NCBI GenBank assembly: GCA_963753055.1
Contig: CAVWAP010000009.1
Coordinates: 62,001-126,000, forward strand
Length of the DNA: 64,000 bases
From: JAUWGC01 sp963753055
GTDB taxonomy: Bacteria; Bacteroidota; Bacteroidia; Bacteroidales; B18-G4
Direction of reading: 5' to 3'
Shown here: positions 37,671 to 45,549 of the stretch, piece after piece
Position numbering within the stretch: the first letter of the stretch is position 1
Layout: each line of letters opens with the position of its first letter
Translations under genes and position numbers: made by a program
Notes under the pieces: model-generated
Told to the model about the DNA's origin: nothing
Databases searched by the model: none
What the model saw: the letters and a program-made list of their open reading frames with translations, nothing else

Positions 37671-37934
37671 ATGAGAGACAATAAAATACCCGTATATGTT
37701 TATATTCTTCAATCAGAGACGGACCAGAGCTACTACTGTGGTCATACTTATGACCTGAGGCAAAGATTAGGTTACCATAACCAGGGGTACAATAAGTCAA
37801 CCCGGAGCAGAATACCCTGGAAATTAGTTCATGCTTATCTCAACTACAGCCGTGGAGAGGCAATGAAACTTGAAAACCGGATCAAAAAAAGAGGGATTGG
37901 AAGATTTTTGAAAGATCTCAACAAATCAAGGTAG
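37671..37934 (+). CDS. GIY-YIG nuclease domain protein, array copy 2
   Basis: Identical in protein sequence to copy 1, exactly 382 bases downstream. Preceded by the second tRNA 3' part and terminator. Intact catalytic Arg, His and Glu motifs. Confidence 0.85.
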   Translation: MRDNKIPVYVYILQSETDQSYYCGHTYDLRQRLGYHNQGYNKSTRSRIPWKLVHAYLNYSRGEAMKLENRIKKRGIGRFLKDLNKSR

Positions 37935-38052
37935 CGTGTCCCGCCTCGGGCGGGAAGGTCGCGAGTTCGAATCTCGCCATCCCGACAGGAAGGGAATCTT
38001 GATCAGATTCCCTTTTTCTTGGAACAAATTCTCATTTCTGGTATAAACATAT

Positions 38053-38316
38053 ATGAGAGACAATAAAATACCCGTATATGTTTATATTCTTCAATCAGAG
38101 ACGGACCAGAGCTACTACTGTGGTCATACTTATGACCTGAGGCAAAGATTAGGTTACCATAACCAGGGGTACAATAAGTCAACCCGGAGCAGAATACCCT
38201 AGAAATTAGTTCATGCTTATCTCAACTACAGCCGTGGAGAGGCAATGAAACTTGAAAACCGGATCAAAAAAAGAGGGATTGGAAGATTTTTGAAAGATCT
38301 CAACAAATCAAGGTAG
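38053..38316 (+). pseudogene. GIY-YIG array copy 3, nonsense at codon 50
   Basis: Same as copies 1 and 2 except that Trp50 (TGG) is TAG at 38200-38202. The truncated product would keep the YIG and Arg part but lose the catalytic Glu region, so it should be inactive unless the stop is read through. Confidence 0.85.
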
Positions 38317-38434
38317 CGTGTCCCGCCTCGGGCGGGAAGGTCGCGAGTTCGAATCTCGCCATCCCGACAGGAAGGGAATCTTGATCAGATTCCCTTTTTC
38401 TTGGAACAAATTCTCATTTCTGGTATAAACATAT

Positions 38435-38698
38435 ATGAGAGACAATAAAATACCCGTATATGTTTATATTCTTCAATCAGAGACGGACCAGAGCTACTAC
38501 TGTGGTCATACTTATGACCTGAGGCAAAGATTAGGTTACCATAACCAGGGGTACAATAAGTCAACCCGGAGCAGAATACCCTAGAAATTAGTTCATGCTT
38601 ATCTCAACTACAGCCGTGGAGAGGCAATGAAACTTGAAAACCGGATCAAAAAAAGAGGGATTGGAAGATTTTTGAAAGATCTCAACAAATCAAGGTAG
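38435..38698 (+). pseudogene. GIY-YIG array copy 4, same nonsense at codon 50
   Basis: Carries the same TGG-to-TAG change as copy 3 (38582-38584), so copies 3 and 4 descend from one mutated unit. The gene otherwise runs to a TAG in the last tRNA 3' part. Confidence 0.85.
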
Positions 38699-38756
38699 CG
38701 TGTCCCGCCTCGGGCGGGAAGGTCGCGAGTTCGAATCTCGCCATCCCGACAACCAA

Positions 38757-38789
38757 AATCCCCGACAACTTATGTTGCCGGGGATTTTT
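38757..38789 (+). terminator. Terminator at the end of the tRNA/GIY-YIG array
   Basis: Stem AATCCCCG(A)CAAC / GTTGCCGGGGATT around TTAT, followed by TTTATTTG. It differs from the unit terminators and follows the last partial tRNA, so it may be the original terminator of a tRNA locus. Confidence 0.8.
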
Positions 38790-39113
38790 ATTTGAACACC
38801 GTTGAAAGCTCGCTTTTATAAGGAGGTCAAATAAAAAGACCAGGGTGAGCGAAGCGAACGAGGGGATTTTGGTTAATCACCCCTCCACGAGATCACCGAC
38901 CGCAGGGAGGTAATCTCAGGATATTGAACGATTGAGCGACGTAGCGATTTGGCAAATCATTTAAATCGAAAACCGTCACATTGTCTAATCGCTATATCGC
39001 CCAATCCATTTTCACCATCTTTCCACCACCAACCCCATCTCCAGCCTGCATCCAGCATCCAGCATCCTTTATCCAGTTATTCATTACCTTTATTATCCAA
39101 AGGCTATCCCGTC
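38790..39113. other. Intergenic region, no gene seen
   Basis: About 320 bases with short oligomeric repeats (GAGCGAAGCGAACGAGG, CCAGCATCCAGCATCC) and no supported reading frame. Confidence 0.5.
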
Positions 39114-40058
39114 CTAAAAATAAAACTTCAAAACCAGCATGATTGTACTGACTGAAGGATTTTCTTCAACACTTTGCAGATTCACTTTATAATAGGAATA
39201 CTGCAAGCCTAATTCGAATTCACTGGAACCGGTATATCCAATTTTCCCTGAAATCAGGTTGGCTAATCCTGCATCCGCCAGCAGAATTTCTGTGGCAGAA
39301 GTCAGGGTGTAACCTAATGCCAGGCCTACCGGAACATTGTACTTTGAATTAAAGTCTACATCGCCCAGGATCCCAACCGAATAGAAAAATTTAGAGTCTG
39401 AGCGTTGAAGTGACTCACCATAGGCACCTTCTGCATGAAATTGCAGTCCGAAGCTGGAGTTGAAAGCATAAGCGCCCGTAAAACCTAACCCAATACTCAT
39501 GGATGGAACTTTTTTTGCTACAGTGGGATCGGGGACGCTGTCGATAATATCTTCGAAATACTCACCTACATTGATAAAATTTCCCGTCAGGTTTTGAATG
39601 TAAACTGTTCCCGACAGGTTGAATTTTCTGCTTTGCTTAATCCTTATCAACCACCCAATGTCACCTCCGACCAATGTATTTACACCTTCGGCCAGGATAG
39701 TAGACATATCCGTTCCTATACGTCCGGCCATCTTAAATGAAATGTATAATGCCAACCATTTGTTAAACTTTTGCTGGTATTGTACTTTCATATTTATAAA
39801 CATGACCTGGCCTTCAAACGCAAAAAGTTCGTAATCATCGATGACTATTCCTGCAATCCGGATAGGGGAAGTAAGGCCAAAACCCAAATCAGCTTCCAAA
39901 CTGGTTCTGATAAAGGAAGTTCTGAAATTGCCCAGGCTTGGAAATGTATGACCATGCAAGGTCGGAACTCTTTTTTCACCTGACGATATCTCGGTTTGAG
40001 TATATCCTGTATCAAAAAATATAAGTGTAATTATAATAATATAGATCAGCTTTCTCAT
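39114..40058 (-). CDS. Outer-membrane beta-barrel-like protein
   Basis: A 314-residue protein with a signal peptide (ending DTGYTQ) and alternating hydrophobic strands through to a C-terminal aromatic end (MLVLKFYF), typical of outer-membrane barrels. I do not recognise a specific family. It lies 6 bases downstream of another barrel-like protein and probably shares its transcript. Function unknown; a transport or structural role at the outer membrane is inferred. Confidence 0.65.
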   Translation of the reverse strand: MRKLIYIIIITLIFFDTGYTQTEISSGEKRVPTLHGHTFPSLGNFRTSFIRTSLEADLGFGLTSPIRIAGIVIDDYELFAFEGQVMFINMKVQYQQKFNKWLALYISFKMAGRIGTDMSTILAEGVNTLVGGDIGWLIRIKQSRKFNLSGTVYIQNLTGNFINVGEYFEDIIDSVPDPTVAKKVPSMSIGLGFTGAYAFNSSFGLQFHAEGAYGESLQRSDSKFFYSVGILGDVDFNSKYNVPVGLALGYTLTSATEILLADAGLANLISGKIGYTGSSEFELGLQYSYYKVNLQSVEENPSVSTIMLVLKFYF

Positions 40059-40064
40059 AGCGGA

Positions 40065-40712
40065 TTATTTATTTGATTTGTTTAAAGGGAATTCTATACC
40101 GGCAAGGATCTTAAAGCCCGTTGTTTTTACACGTGGAATATAACTTTTTTCGATAGGTTCATTTGTAAGATTTACCAGCCCCTGCGAATACCTGAGCTCT
40201 ACAAACAACCTGGGGAATCCAACAGGGATGCGTATTCCTGCACCAAAATGCATGGCAACATTCCATTCTGCCACCTTTGTATCAATATCTTGTTCAATAT
40301 CATTACTGGATACAGTACTATTGAGCAACATACCGGTTTCCACCCCGGCCAGGGCATAGTAGCGGTCGTTGGTACTGGAGATTTTTAAAAATAAGGGTAA
40401 GGAAAAATAATTAAGCCTGATGTGAAGACTATCAACGGGCTTTTCTTGTCCCCGGACATTATATGAGACTTTTGTACCTTCCTGTGAATAAGATGGTTGT
40501 AAACTCAACCAAATGATCTTGCTGAGTTTCAGATCAAAATACACCCCGGCATTGACCCCTTTCAGGCTCTTATATTTTGCTTTTTCGGGTATATCGCCAG
40601 CCAGCTTGCTGCTATTCAATCCTCCGAAGATGCCCACATAAGATTGCCCTGAAGATGTGGAAAAGACAAATAAAAGGAGGAGAAATGTTAATACTTTTGA
40701 AGAACTTGTCAT
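40065..40712 (-). CDS. PorT-like outer-membrane beta-barrel protein
   Basis: A 215-residue protein: signal peptide (1-22, ending TSSGQ), then SYVGIFGGLNSSKLAGD, a glycine/aromatic start typical of the PorT/OMP_b-brl_2 family, VYFDLKLSKIIWLSLQPSYSQEG, NYFSLPLFLKI and a late VELRYSQGLVNL. Members are small outer-membrane barrels; only some take part in T9SS. No direct link to secretion is shown. Likely first gene of a two-gene unit with the barrel at 39114-40058. Confidence 0.75.
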   Translation of the reverse strand: MTSSSKVLTFLLLLFVFSTSSGQSYVGIFGGLNSSKLAGDIPEKAKYKSLKGVNAGVYFDLKLSKIIWLSLQPSYSQEGTKVSYNVRGQEKPVDSLHIRLNYFSLPLFLKISSTNDRYYALAGVETGMLLNSTVSSNDIEQDIDTKVAEWNVAMHFGAGIRIPVGFPRLFVELRYSQGLVNLTNEPIEKSYIPRVKTTGFKILAGIEFPLNKSNK

Positions 40713-40821
40713 GAGTTGTTGGTTATTGGTTGTTTGTTGTTTGTTGTTTGTTGTTTGTTAAAATTAACCAAAAAACCAATAACTGACAACTGAGAACCGA
40801 GAACCGAGAACTGAGAACTTG
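40713..40821. repeat. Oligomeric repeats (TTGTTTGTTGTTTG, GAGAACCGAGAACC)
   Basis: Spacer built of tandem GTTGTTTGTT, an ACCAATAACTGACAACTGAG stretch and GAACCGAGAACTGAG motifs, the same families that fill 45464-45549 and 47560-47640. Confidence 0.7.
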
Positions 40822-42945
40822 TTAATGTGAAACAATGATCTTTCGAACTGCAGTAACATCGGCAGCACATAACCTGATAAAATAAATCCCCGCAGGCAAA
40901 TCACTGACATCAATCTCTGTTTCATACTCTCCCGGCAACTGCATTCCTTTGTCCATCTCATAAATCTTTCTCCCCTCAATATCAAATAAATCAAATATCA
41001 GATATCTGATATCATGAATCAGATATCTCAAGCGTGCAACGCTTGAGCATGGATTAGGGTTGATTGTGAGAATTAAGTCATTATTTTCTATTTCACTGAC
41101 GCCAACCCAGAAAGGTGTTTCATCGGCACCAATATCTACAAGAACGCATTGAGGACGAGGTTCACCGTCGAAATCAACAGTAGGGCTGGAATACGTTGTG
41201 TCAAAAACATCAAGTGTTTCAGCTCCTGCACCAATGCATTTGCTGAACCACTCTAAATGACAGGCAGAATCCATAAAATAAGGATCAAAATATATGTTAG
41301 CATGTCCAGCCCAGGCCCCATTTATCTCATCAGGATTGATATTACAGTGAGAAATGTTTAAGGAATCATCTGAAGCATTGTAAACCTCATCAGCTGCGTT
41401 AAAAGCTTCATTCATCCAGAATATATTGTTCATGAAAACAGGGATTTCTGCTTCATGATCGGTATAAACAGCACCTCCATTCAATGCTTTGTTTTCAAGA
41501 AATGTATTATTCACCATCAGCGGATGATAAACTTTTTCGAAGCTAGCAGTTTCCTTAACCTCAGTCTTAGATCCATAATCAAACAACACATCATCTCCAT
41601 CATAGTAACGGAAGAAAATTCCTCCACCTTCGCCATCTGTTTCATTTTCTATAAATAAATTATTACTGATAACGTTGTTGAAAGAATTAAAGGAGAATAT
41701 TCCTCCTCCCCCTGTACCACAGGAATTTCCTTTTATCATATTATTAGAAATAAGGATATTATTATTAAAACATTCAAAAACACTCATGGCCCCACCGAAT
41801 GAATTTCCGGGCATTTCATTATAATTGATTGTATTCCTGATGATCCTGATGCTGTCCAGTGGATCAATAATAAAAATACCCCCTCCGACTGCGACTTCAT
41901 TACCTGAGGTTGAATTGTTATTGATCTGGTTCTCTTCAATCAAAGAATAGCCGCTGTTAATTATTTGTAGACCTGCTCCATATGCATATTCTGAAATGCA
42001 TGAATTATTCTCAATCACATTGGATCTAATAGTTATTCCTTCGGCAGACCCGGTAACATGTATCCCACCACCGTATGTAAAATCAACCGCAGTTATTGTG
42101 TTATTGGAAATTTCATTATTGATTATAACTGCAGGTACATAGAACGAATTGATCCCGCCTCCGAAAGACTCAAGAGTTCCTTGTATCTCATTATGTGAAA
42201 TGATGTTATTCCGGATCAACACTTCTGGAATCTCGGAAGTCACTTTTTCCAGTTCTATGCCTCCGCCATCAGCATATTCCGAATCGTTGCTGATCACATT
42301 GTATACAATGACATTGTTTTCTATCAGGGCATTGCTGGTTGCAGACAGGCCCCCGCCAAAGGCTGAAAATCCGTGGGCCATACTGGTATTGTACTTAATC
42401 ACATTACCCCGGATGACAGCCCAGGTGCCATCAAAAAAAGTGATTACCGAAACCCCTACAGCCCCGGCCAGGTCGCTTTCGACATGGTTTTCAATAATTT
42501 TGTTATTCAGTAATTTGCATCCGGAATTATAGGCATACACACCCCCACCGACCTGAGCCTGGAAGGTCGTCATGAATGTTCCTGTTCCTCCTGTAATGGT
42601 AAAACCCTGAAGGATGGAGGTAGTATCCTCACCATGCATAAAGGTCACTACCGAGGCACTGTCGGGATTGCTGGCCTGGCTGCCATCGATGATGGTATTA
42701 TTAATGTCGCTCGTATCGCCGGAATTGATGAAATGACTGGCAACCGTAATGGCTTTGCCCATGAAGCGGATGTTTTCATAATAGGTTGCAGGTGCTACCA
42801 GAACGGTATCGCCGGTGCCGGCAGCATTGATGCCTTCCTGGATGGTTGAGTAGTCGCCGGGGACGTTAATTACCTGGGCGTTTGCCCAGTGAACACTGAT
42901 CACTGAACAGTGAACAGAAATGAGTATTAATATTATTTTTTTCAT
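40822..42945 (-). CDS. T9SS-secreted right-handed parallel beta-helix protein
   Basis: A 707-residue exported protein. The N-terminus after the leader begins VINVPGDYSTIQEGINAA, the hallmark of pectate-lyase-like beta-helix proteins (compare the paralogue at 45548). Repeated NNxI and NNxxxxN turns cover about 100-570. The last about 85 residues are a T9SS type A domain (LTINPNPCSS, GIYFIRLCAADVTAVRKII). Two segments are made of dispersed oligomeric repeats: the signal peptide (ISVHCSVISVHW, from the CAGTGATCACTG family) and RYLIHDIRYLIFDLFD (from the GATATCTGATATC family). A polysaccharide lyase or adhesin role is possible, but no catalytic residues can be assigned. Confidence 0.85.
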   Translation of the reverse strand: MKKIILILISVHCSVISVHWANAQVINVPGDYSTIQEGINAAGTGDTVLVAPATYYENIRFMGKAITVASHFINSGDTSDINNTIIDGSQASNPDSASVVTFMHGEDTTSILQGFTITGGTGTFMTTFQAQVGGGVYAYNSGCKLLNNKIIENHVESDLAGAVGVSVITFFDGTWAVIRGNVIKYNTSMAHGFSAFGGGLSATSNALIENNVIVYNVISNDSEYADGGGIELEKVTSEIPEVLIRNNIISHNEIQGTLESFGGGINSFYVPAVIINNEISNNTITAVDFTYGGGIHVTGSAEGITIRSNVIENNSCISEYAYGAGLQIINSGYSLIEENQINNNSTSGNEVAVGGGIFIIDPLDSIRIIRNTINYNEMPGNSFGGAMSVFECFNNNILISNNMIKGNSCGTGGGGIFSFNSFNNVISNNLFIENETDGEGGGIFFRYYDGDDVLFDYGSKTEVKETASFEKVYHPLMVNNTFLENKALNGGAVYTDHEAEIPVFMNNIFWMNEAFNAADEVYNASDDSLNISHCNINPDEINGAWAGHANIYFDPYFMDSACHLEWFSKCIGAGAETLDVFDTTYSSPTVDFDGEPRPQCVLVDIGADETPFWVGVSEIENNDLILTINPNPCSSVARLRYLIHDIRYLIFDLFDIEGRKIYEMDKGMQLPGEYETEIDVSDLPAGIYFIRLCAADVTAVRKIIVSH

Positions 42946-42957
42946 AATTCTAGATTT

Positions 42958-43028
42958 TAAGCGAAGCGCGGAGGGCTGAGCGCCAAGCGTAATTATTTCG
43001 CTCAGCGCTTTGCGCTCTGCGCTCTGCG
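42958..43028. repeat. GCGCTCTGCGCTTTGCGC-type oligomeric repeat
   Basis: Tandem GCGCTCTGCGCT and GCGAAGCGCGGAGGG motifs form a partly palindromic spacer. The same family occurs inside the regulator gene at about 48690-48720. Confidence 0.65.
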
Positions 43029-45455
43029 CTATTGAACAATTATTTTTTTCGTAATGCCCTCATCCCCTGCCTGCAACCTCACATAATAAAAGCCATCAAC
43101 CAGGTGGGTGAAGTCAAATTCTTTATGAATAATATTATTTGCTGTGTTGTAAATACCCTGAAAAATTATGTTACCTGTATTGTTGAGGATCCGGATCTGA
43201 ACCATAGTATTGTCCCTGAATTCCGCATGCAAATGCATTTCACCCTTCACAGGGTTTGGAAATACTGCAAATTTTTCAATATTGCTTGACAGTTCTCCTA
43301 TACCCAGGCAAGACTCCACACATAGTTTTAATTCATCTGTCCTTACATGCGTGCAGGGTGCCAGTGGATTTGCATGAAGCGTAAGGATTATATGGTCATG
43401 ACAAGTATCACTTAAAGCCGGAGTATAAATAGCATCCAGGACAGTACTGTCATTGAATGAACCACTTCCGGTTGATGTCCAGTAATAGTCATCTGAAAAC
43501 ATCACCTGTCCGTTCAGGCTTATCGACTGGTTGCAGCAAATTGTGTCATTATCACCTGCTTCCACATCAGGCAAATCATTAATATACAATACCATGGTAT
43601 CACTGGAGCTGGAGCCCGGTTCCAGTCCTTCAACATACAGACTAAGTTTTACCTCACCGTTTTCAAGGTCCTGGTTCCCCCTTATATAACTTACCTCCAG
43701 GGCATGTTGAGATGAGAAATTACCATCCCCATCCGTATTCCAATACAAGTATGAAAAATTGTGAACTTCCCCATTGGTCCCGTACATTTCATCCATACAA
43801 ATTACTGTATCCGGACCAGCAAAAGCCTGGGGCTCATTAGCAACATCATTCAGGTTGAAGGCAATAATCCTTGTTGACCAATTCCCGGGAGTGTTATTTT
43901 CTAAAGGATACATTGAAGTGAACCAGAAAGTGGAATCATTAACCGGGTCAACCATCAAGGAAGCATAGTCCCCCCATCGGTTCCTGTTATTGCTTGAATT
44001 GTAATTATTGACATAATTCAATCCCCTGTATAGTTTAACTTCTTCAAATGTCATTATGCCGGGCGGATCATTTGCTTTTCTACCTGTCAACCAGATGGAA
44101 GGATTTTCCTGCAGATTTGACTTTGTATAGCCCATGGCCATATCTCCGTTTCCATTCATAGATAAAGAAGGCATATACCTGGATGAGCTATCAGGAGAAT
44201 AGTTGCCAGATTGATAGACATACCAATCATCAGCATCCTTGCGGAATTCGTACCACCTGAGGTAGTGTACCTCTCCATCAAATAATGTTTGGCAGCTTAC
44301 GATGGACTCATGACTGCCAAAGTTCCTGTAATGCAGCGGATACATCAGGTAAAAGATGACGGTTTCAACATCATGGAAATTCCCGGGCTGAGGAGCATTG
44401 CGGGCATTCAGGAACGGAAAGGTTGGTTCAGCCTGGAACTGGCAGATGGAATCCAGCGTGGAATTGCCCGGATCCTGCCAGTCGGGAAGCAAACCATACA
44501 TATTGATCCTGATATCCCATGGATAAGCGATAAAGTCGCATTCCGGGACCAGGATGGGGCAGGCTTCGCCAACAGGCATCATGGCTCCGTTCAGATCGGC
44601 AGACATTATTGACTGGGGCCAGAGTGCAGGAATGAACGGATCCAGAGCGAACTGAACCATCGTAGCATCCGGCTCACCGTCAAGCATGGCCTGCCTGTCC
44701 ACCACAGAAACCATGGGGTATTTGATTTGCCATGTTGGCGTAAATATATTATAGGTGATATAATAACCATTGGGCCAGACCGACATCTTTGGATAGTCGT
44801 TGACATCTTCAAACTCATAGGCATAACAATAATATTCTCCCATCGGATCGGAAGTGACGGATACAGCATTCATTTCATAGAATATGCGCTGGTCAAGATC
44901 AAAGCTCATCGTTGTAAAAACCCATCGATCAGCCATATGATCATAACACATCACGGGATCGCACCAGTTGATTTCATTCCATGGGCCAGGGAATGATTCA
45001 AAAATGCTTTGATAAGCTACCGGGCCATATAAAATCTCCCCGCTTCTATTATAGATCGCAAATGAAGAATTAACAGTTTGTACATAATGGTCAATGCCAA
45101 TATCACCATTTGGATCCGCCGGCCAGCCCCCCTGGAGATTATCCATTCCTTCAATATTCAACAATGTAGAGATCCCTTTTGATGAACCATGGAAGTCCTG
45201 GGTGTTTTCCAGGTTCAATTTATCCTCAGTGATCAAGCTCTCATCAAAGTCAATATCTGGAAGCGGGTTGCTAGCAAATTCCCCAATATGATTTAAAGGG
45301 CCCGGTAAAACAATCCGGGTATCTCTGATGGCTTTGGTCTTACCTGAAAATACAGGCTTTACAACTTTGGGAGTATAGTTTTTCTGCGCACTTGTTTCGT
45401 GAATCGTAAAAAGTGATAGGTGAAGCACGACCAGAATCGTAATTAATTTTTTCAT
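43029..45455 (-). CDS. Large T9SS-secreted protein of unknown function
   Basis: An 808-residue exported protein: signal peptide (1-23, ending ETSAQ), a long region (about 90-540) with VQTVNSSFAIYNRSGEILYG, WNEINWCDPVMCYDHMADRW and DDPKG-like loops resembling a beta-propeller or glycosidase-like fold, PKD/Ig-like modules (about 555-720; FAGPDTVICMD, DVEAGDNDTICC) and a T9SS type A domain (FAVFPNPVKGEMHLH, FYYVRLQAGDEGITKKI). I do not recognise the central domain. It lies between the two beta-helix paralogues, all on the same strand and separated by repeat-rich spacers. Confidence 0.78.
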   Translation of the reverse strand: MKKLITILVVLHLSLFTIHETSAQKNYTPKVVKPVFSGKTKAIRDTRIVLPGPLNHIGEFASNPLPDIDFDESLITEDKLNLENTQDFHGSSKGISTLLNIEGMDNLQGGWPADPNGDIGIDHYVQTVNSSFAIYNRSGEILYGPVAYQSIFESFPGPWNEINWCDPVMCYDHMADRWVFTTMSFDLDQRIFYEMNAVSVTSDPMGEYYCYAYEFEDVNDYPKMSVWPNGYYITYNIFTPTWQIKYPMVSVVDRQAMLDGEPDATMVQFALDPFIPALWPQSIMSADLNGAMMPVGEACPILVPECDFIAYPWDIRINMYGLLPDWQDPGNSTLDSICQFQAEPTFPFLNARNAPQPGNFHDVETVIFYLMYPLHYRNFGSHESIVSCQTLFDGEVHYLRWYEFRKDADDWYVYQSGNYSPDSSSRYMPSLSMNGNGDMAMGYTKSNLQENPSIWLTGRKANDPPGIMTFEEVKLYRGLNYVNNYNSSNNRNRWGDYASLMVDPVNDSTFWFTSMYPLENNTPGNWSTRIIAFNLNDVANEPQAFAGPDTVICMDEMYGTNGEVHNFSYLYWNTDGDGNFSSQHALEVSYIRGNQDLENGEVKLSLYVEGLEPGSSSSDTMVLYINDLPDVEAGDNDTICCNQSISLNGQVMFSDDYYWTSTGSGSFNDSTVLDAIYTPALSDTCHDHIILTLHANPLAPCTHVRTDELKLCVESCLGIGELSSNIEKFAVFPNPVKGEMHLHAEFRDNTMVQIRILNNTGNIIFQGIYNTANNIIHKEFDFTHLVDGFYYVRLQAGDEGITKKIIVQ

Positions 45456-45463
45456 AATGAAAT

Positions 45464-45549
45464 GGTTATTGGTTGTTGGTTATTGGTTGTTGGTTGTTGG
45501 TTGTTAGTTGAGTAACCAATAACTAATAACCAACAACAAACAACTGATT
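45464..45549. repeat. GGTTATTGGTTGTT inverted-repeat spacer, copy 1
   Basis: GGTTATTGGTTGTTGG repeated, then TTAGTTGAGTAACC and the inverted AATAACTAATAACCAACAAC, so the whole can fold as one hairpin. It is nearly identical to 47560-47640, differing by one GGTTGTT unit. It ends at the stop codon of the beta-helix gene. Confidence 0.75.

Larger units (their letters stand above)
37166..38750 (+). repeat. Tandem array: 382-bp tRNA 3'-part / terminator / GIY-YIG unit
   Basis: Exact period of 382 bases: units start at GGTAGCGTG at 37166, 37548, 37930 and 38312, with a partial fifth (tRNA part only) at 38694-38750. Each unit runs from the tRNA D loop through the 3' end, a 10-bp-stem terminator and the GIY-YIG gene, whose stop codon TAG is the TAG of the next GGTAGCG. 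Units 2-5 have the anticodon arm TCCCGCCTCGGGCGGGA in place of CTTCGTTCGGGACGAAG. Otherwise the units are nearly identical; units 3 and 4 share a TGG-to-TAG change in the nuclease gene. Confidence 0.92.

Noticed and set aside
37166..38750. CRISPR array
   Set aside because: The repeat period is 382 bases with whole genes between the short tRNA parts, and the units are identical rather than spacer-like.
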